Shown one piece after another: positions 58,520 to 64,000 of a DNA stretch of 64,000 nucleotides. Under the pieces are notes generated by a model. The model saw only the letters and a list, made by a program, of their open reading frames with translations. It was not told where the DNA came from and ran no database searches. A program made the translations under genes and the position numbers. Source of the stretch: Scatophagus argus (Eukaryota > Chordata > Actinopteri > Scatophagidae); assembly GCF_020382885.2 (NCBI RefSeq), contig NC_058498.1, forward strand, positions 24,519,001-24,583,000, given 5' to 3'. Every line of letters begins with the position of its first letter. Within the stretch, counting starts at the first letter, position 1.

Positions 58520-59290
58520 CAGTGGATCTCTGAAATCCAGTCATCTTCTCCTGTCAGGGTTGTCATTTTGTGATCCCTCAGATTTATCTCATGACTGCTC
58601 AGGGTGTCCCAGTGGCAACTTCTAACTTTTAACTTTAAATTATAATATCCAATGATTTGATTCCATTGGTCCATAGTTGCGACTTGCATTTTTGCTACCA
58701 ATAATGACATATGAGGATCGTTCCACAGGAGAGAAACTTGATAACTGAAGGCTCTTGCTCCCTTTTTTTTTTGAAGACTCTTGGGACCACAAGTAAATCT
58801 GCATCCTGGGAGCATAGCAGTAGTAGCATAATATTAGGACTTTCAATTTTGTTCTGCATTTTACATTAGGAAGCCAGTACAGAAAAGCCATGTTTGGGAA
58901 AATGTATGAACTGTATGGGTTCTTATCTGATTCTGGATTAGCTGGAGAGTCTTTAGAGACTCTCAGTGGGACAACCTGATAATAGGAAATTATAATAATC
59001 CAGCCTGATAGTAAGAGATGCATGGACCAATTTTTTACAGCATCTTTTCAGGACAATATGTATCTGATTTTTGTCGTGTTAAGTAGGTGATAAAAGAAAG
59101 TCCTTGAAATTAGTTGAAGGACACCCTGATCGAAGAGCTGATATATCATTAGACAATTTGTTTCTAAGATGTATTAGCACCCATCACAGTAACCTCAGTT
59201 TTGTCATAGCAGAAAGGTTCAGGTCATGCAGGGCTTTATGTCTTTGAGATACCTGTATGTCTGAAGTTTAGTTAACTAATGGGTTTCATC
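58520..59290 (-). mobile_element. Decayed LINE-like repeat
   Basis: Minus-strand pieces such as GARAFSYQVSLLWND (58750 region) match the protein end at 11394-11687, and atgcatggaccaattttt with cagtaacctcagttttgtc are words seen in a common fish LINE. Several frameshifts and stops; borders uncertain. Confidence 0.5.
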
Positions 59291-59494
59291 TGATTTCACC
59301 CTCCCAGGTGGTATGTGACACGAGTGGTTTATTAATATCACCACCTCATCTGTTAGAAAAGATTTCAACAGTAAAGTGGATATGAAATACCCCGTTAGAC
59401 AATCAACTTTGTTTGTAAAGCACTTATAGAAGTGCTTTCAAATAGATAAAGAAAGAGAATAAAAGCAAGAATAACATTAAGAAACTGAATCATA

Positions 59495-61255
59495 ACGCAC
59501 AGGGAAAACATAATACTGTAAAAAGTCAGTAAAAACTAAAACTGCAAAAATTGATGGATAAATCCACATTAAACACACTGAATATTCACAAAGTGTTGTG
59601 TGTGAGTGTTCCAAAGCATGGGGATATCTTGCCTTGTTGATGTAGAGACCTTCACATGTGTAATTGTAATCTGACATGTGATCTGACAGGGCACCAATGT
59701 GTTGTCTGAGATAATATGCAAATCTTTCTTAAATGAATTGAAACTTGAGAGGGTGGATTCTGCAGCATGCCAGTTCTTTCCTGTTGTCTGGCATTCCTTC
59801 GGGGTGTGTTCCTACTCAAATCATTTGGCATGTTACAGAGCCAGTTACTGCCACAAAAACAAAAAGCTTATCATTAATGGTGTTTCTAAATCCTAATTTT
59901 AAGAACTTTGCCTTGTTCAAAAGTGAGACAACACTTGCAAAACACTCAACATTGATCACAATTTAATCTATAATTATAAATGCCAAAATCATTAATTACA
60001 TTCTTCAGAAAGATCTTAGGTACCAAAGTTAAGAGGTGTCCTTAATATTAGTAGGGTACTTGTTTTTTTTTAATAAAGCAACATTTGACTATGAAGACAT
60101 TTCAGCGTAACTTATGTCAGTATGTAATATAAATGTGTACTGTAGCTGCTAAGCCTACACTTAAAGCCACTGAGGGGCTGCATAGACTGGACCAGGCTGT
60201 AGCACCGCTTAGCAGTGTCTAGTGAAATAACAGAGTCCGACGCCCACTTCTTGTCTTTGGTGGAATATTTATTGCTCACTGTTAATGCTCGTCAGTGTGT
60301 TACATGCAAGAATTCATAACTATTGTCCATAAATCTCCAGCAGCATTTAAATGAATTGTTGAAAAGTCGCGCACAACCCTACTTATGTAATGTATTAGCC
60401 TTTCCATGTGTAGAAACAAAAAGATATAAAATGCTTGTTGACCTGAACTGCTGCATACAAAAAGGTTTACCAAAGTAAGCCAACATTACATAAATGCTTC
60501 CTGTTAGACATCGCTAAGACAGACATTATGACATTATGTCAAAATTTACTCCAGCACATAAGTATTTGTAATAAATGTAATCAGGGATCTCACAAGCAAA
60601 GTACATAGCAAATACCCAATTTAACAACAAACACTTTTTTGTTTGCAAATCATAAAACACAAAATAAAATACTGTAAAAAGTCGATAAAAATTTAAAAAG
60701 TGAGGGATAAATCCAAAACACACTGAATGTTCACAAAGTAGGAAGTGCTGCAAAGTATGGAGGTTTTAATTCCAAAGGATCCCTTTTTTCCATCAGCACA
60801 GACTTCATCTGTGAGGAGGCATCAAGAGTTAAATGAACATCAAGAGTTAAACATTTAAGAGATTGTGAAACTTGACAGCTCGCCAATGACTTGGTTTATA
60901 TCCAAATTTTTCTTAAATGAACCGTAATGTGAGAAAATATATTCTGCAGCCTGCCAGCTGGTGTTTGGCATTCCTCCAGAGTGTGTTCTTACTCTGAAAA
61001 ACCAAAAATCATTTGACATTTTACACAGCCAATTACGGCCAGAAAAACAATGAGTTTATTAGGTAATACATTAGCTGACTGTCATAGGACATAAAATGCT
61101 TGTTGACCTGAACTGTTGCATAAAAAAGAGTTTATTAAAGTAAGCAAGCATGAGATAAATGCTTTGCATTAGACATCCCTGAGACAGACATTATGACACC
61201 ATGTCAAATGTATTCGAGCATAAGTATCTGTTTGCATAATAATAAATGCATGTTT
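59495..61255. repeat. Old tandem duplication, order A-B-A'-B'
   Basis: Segment A (about 59495-59890) recurs as A' (about 60655-61070), sharing tactgtaaaaagtc, cacaaagt and tggcattcct. Segment B (about 60427-60575) recurs as B' (about 61084-61255), sharing aaaatgcttgttgacctgaa and agacagacattatgaca. About 500 nt lie between A and B but almost none between A' and B'. No coding sequence. Confidence 0.7.
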
Positions 61256-61956
61256 TTACCATTGTATAACCATACACACCATACTACACACAGTTAAAAC
61301 AGTTTGATAAAACCAAATCTTATAAACATGAGAACTTCGTAAAGGCAGATGGAGAATGTTTAGATCAAGCTGGATTACAAGAAAGCAAAACACAAACAAA
61401 CATAAGAAAGCAGAACACACACACAAAACAAAAGTATATTAAACATAATCAAATCCATTCCGAATTACATAAATACTGGACCATTACCAAAATTAATAGC
61501 AAAAATATTTTTGTAAACCTGGTAAAAGACAGAAAAAACCTTATAGCAAAGGCAGGTAGAAAAGAAAAAGAAAATGTTCCTAAAATTTCCAGCATTTCAG
61601 TTTTTTAACCAGTCAGCCTGGTTATTTATTGCCTGGTTAGGTAACACAGAGGCTTAAATGCATATGTTGGTTATTAAGTAGAAACCAGCATATGAGCATG
61701 CCTGTACATGTCCTCATCAAACTACTGCAACACACCCTCCACCAATTAACCGACTTGTATGTGTTTCTCATAAATATATTGAGACAGTGCCTTTCCAGAA
61801 TTTTAATCTGCATTAAAAGAGTCTTTTGTGACTTAAAATTTCAGTGATTTTTAAAAAAAATTAGCGGAGTCACACAAGCATCCCATCACCGTCTGAACCA
61901 GGCATGACTAATTGGCATGACTGAAGAGGTTCCCTGTTGTCCTTACAATCTGTCCT
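61256..61956. other. Presumed 3' untranslated region and flank of gene C
   Basis: AT-rich and without repeats that I recognise. A candidate AATAAA on the minus strand is at 61630-61625, about 330 nt past the stop of gene C. Confidence 0.4.
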
Positions 61957-63033
61957 TCAGTGAATTTCTCTTGTCTCCTGCACCACCACCTTGTGGTAGT
62001 TGGGAGTTGTGTTCACTGTGGTGGTAGATGAACCCACCATGCTGCTCAGAGAGCCAGCAGATGTGCTGCCTTTACTGTAGAGGACTCTTTGAGATCCAGA
62101 GATATCACTCTTCTGGGACAGATCTCCTGCCTCCTGGACAAGCTGCCTTCCACTGCTTACAGGCCCTCCGACAACCAGGACTCTCTGAGACCCCGACAGC
62201 CCTGACTGTAGAGTTCCCCCTGGTACAACACAGGTCTGGCTCCCCTTTAGCACTTTCATTGATCCTGCAGGAACCTTGCCCTCCACTACCATCATTTTCT
62301 GGGAACCAGAGAGGTTGGTAGTTTGGATCAAGTTGGAACTTCCTCCCTGGGCACCACCCGTCTCCACCAGCATCATGGCTGTGCCCTGGGCTTGTCCACT
62401 TGACATCACTGGCTGCCCCTGAATGATCATACCTTGGGCAGGTCCAGTCTGGGTGCCGTTAACCAGTACCATGCCCTGCAGGTTGGTGGCTGGTGCCTCA
62501 GCCAGCAGCAGAGTGTTTTGAACCTGTGGCTGGACTACGTAATGCATTGGCTGGAGCATAGGGGTGGTAGTGAGGTAGACAGGCTGCTGCTGCTGCTGTA
62601 GCAGGAGCACCTGACCTTGATTTGCGGTGGTCATCCCTTGTCTCAAAGTGGCCGTGCTTTCCTTCACTGCCTGAGATCGCTCTGACGTCTCCCTGACCAC
62701 AGACTGCTCTGATCTGAGTACAGTTGGCTGCAGTTGGGGTGGAGGGGGCAGCTGTTGAGTAGTAGCCACACTTGATACTGAACTCTGAGTGTTGATGGTG
62801 GCACTGGGGAGAGGAGTGAACACTTGTTTGACTTCAGTTTGGATCTTCTTGCCTTCGCACACCTCGGCCAGTGTCTTGAACTTTAGACTGAGGTCATCAA
62901 GGAACTGAAGGTCGTTGTCAGGCTCCAGGAGGCTGCAGCAGCCCACTGAGCCAGCAGGGGAACCCTGGCCCTCATAGTCATAAACCAGAAGATCGTCCTT
63001 CACTTCAAGGTTCTCATTTCCACTGGCCACCTT
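61957..63033 (-). CDS. dsg2-like: Desmoglein-2-like cadherin, gene C, last coding exon only (partial)
   Basis: An acceptor at 63035-63034 opens KVASGNENLEVKDDLLVYDYEGQG. The exon runs 358 codons to a stop at 61959-61957. It starts in phase 0 like the last exons of A and B. The catenin-binding segment is clear (SVGCCSLLE, LQFLDDL, FKTLAEVC), followed by a Gln run and [20 protein letters not shown], then Gly/Ser/Val-rich sequence with a loosely repeated SGSQRVLV motif, ending VQETREIH. No donor or coding exon is visible between 63036 and 64000, so the preceding exons are outside the window. The Ca2+-dependent ectodomain therefore cannot be checked. Candidate AATAAA at 61630-61625. Confidence 0.9.
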   Translation of the reverse strand, partial: KVASGNENLEVKDDLLVYDYEGQGSPAGSVGCCSLLEPDNDLQFLDDLSLKFKTLAEVCEGKKIQTEVKQVFTPLPSATINTQSSVSSVATTQQLPPPPQLQPTVLRSEQSVVRETSERSQAVKESTATLRQGMTTANQGQVLLLQQQQQPVYLTTTPMLQPMHYVVQPQVQNTLLLAEAPATNLQGMVLVNGTQTGPAQGMIIQGQPVMSSGQAQGTAMMLVETGGAQGGSSNLIQTTNLSGSQKMMVVEGKVPAGSMKVLKGSQTCVVPGGTLQSGLSGSQRVLVVGGPVSSGRQLVQEAGDLSQKSDISGSQRVLYSKGSTSAGSLSSMVGSSTTTVNTTPNYHKVVVQETREIH

Positions 63034-64000
63034 CTGTTGAAACAGAAAAGGAAATCAACCCCAAAGCTGACTAAGCACTATAATTACATGACATTATTGT
63101 CCTCAAATTTATCACCTTAAATTCGTCTAATTAGTCTAAACAAGCACACACAAGTAACCACAAGCAAAAGGTATCCTTGCATAGGACAATTTCGGCTGCG
63201 AATGCAACAAGCTATGACTTCCTACATGCTCATGTAATCAGTGCTATGCATATCTAAATGTTTCTTTGTAGCAGTTTACTGATGCATTACTGGGCTGTTG
63301 AATTTAAGTGCCTCTTTATCCTATCCTGAGGTCTCCTGTAGTTATGCTTCTGTGGTTATGCTCCTCTCAGGCTGTGTAGCTGCAGATCTTCAACTAAGGG
63401 CATTTCTTTAGCACTCCTCTGCAACACTCAGCAGATTGGCTTTAAAAATATGTTTGAGTACAAGTTTGTCCATCATTTAGCTGGTAACCAATGTATTGTA
63501 GTTGTTTTGTACATGCAAAACTGACCAATCTTTTGTCTTTAATACTGATTTTAATAAGACAACTACCTAAAACAGCTGCGTCAGCAGTCTTTTATTGTCT
63601 ATAGGTTTTTGTAGTTACTGTTGTGTGCACTCACAAAGCAGAAGTGTTACACTGTGTTATTACTTGGGTTTACTGTTCTATGTGCTGCTCGTGAATGCAG
63701 TAATATCACCCAAATTAAACAAAAAAAATCCCACAAAAAAAACAAATGAAACAATCATTTCAGAATAATTTCTTTCATTTTTGGGTAAAACAATGGTTGT
63801 GCCAAAGAATTTGTTTTGCGTTCTTAAAATGTTGTGTTGTTATGTCCATTAACACACAGTAAGATGGTCAGTTTAATTTCAATTTCCTGAGGTTAAATTG
63901 GTTCTTAAGAGTAAAAGCTGAACATTTAACATTTGATTTATTTGATAAGCACACAGCATGACTGATTGTTTGAGTACCATCTAAGCACTTACATTTAGCA
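63034..64000. other. Intron of gene C running off the window
   Basis: It starts at the acceptor of the last exon. No preceding exon (expected to end YYSQ before a donor, as in A and B) was seen before the window edge, so the intron is longer than about 960 nt. Confidence 0.6.

Overview
The window is vertebrate nuclear DNA from a teleost, probably a percomorph. Genes are split into GT-AG exons with conserved phases. The intergenic and intronic DNA is AT-rich and carries microsatellites, tRNA-derived SINEs, 5'-truncated LINE tails and Tc1-like remnants of types familiar from fish genomes. No prokaryotic, organellar or viral gene was seen.

All recognisable genes lie on the minus strand, so transcription runs from high to low coordinates. 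From the right edge: (1) the last coding exon of a desmoglein (gene C, 61957-63033), whose other exons lie outside the window; (2) a complete desmoglein (gene B, 56136 to 38498, 14 coding exons, about 1285 residues); (3) a second complete desmoglein (gene A, 34062 to 14021, 14 coding exons, about 2567 residues); (4) transthyretin (4366 to 1080, 4 exons, 151 residues). The order DSG-DSG-DSG-TTR, all in one direction, is that of the mammalian DSG cluster beside TTR (human 18q12), so this is the orthologous locus. The exon models were built by hand from splice sites; every junction keeps frame, and A and B share the same phase at every intron.

Genes A and B encode the expected desmosomal cadherin: signal peptide, short propeptide ending in a basic cleavage site, mature start with Trp at position 2, cadherin repeats EC1-EC4, extracellular anchor, one membrane helix, intracellular anchor and the catenin-binding segment. 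They depart from the norm in two places. Both carry a large low-complexity insert at the same point of EC3 (Gly-Ala in A, almost pure Gly in B). The single-exon C-terminal tails differ greatly in length: 1703 codons in A, 449 in B, 358 in C. The tail of A is acidic, Ser/Glu/Asp-rich and partly built of tandem repeats of about 97 residues.

Between genes: 4367-14020 holds a cluster of LINE and SINE copies and a possible broken membrane-chemokine fragment cut by a LINE. 34063-38497 has little beyond one LINE remnant. 56137-61956 holds a LINE remnant and an old local tandem duplication. Several retroelement copies sit very close to exon borders. Desmogleins provide desmosomal adhesion and transthyretin is a plasma thyroid-hormone carrier; the sequence shows shared synteny but no functional link between them.
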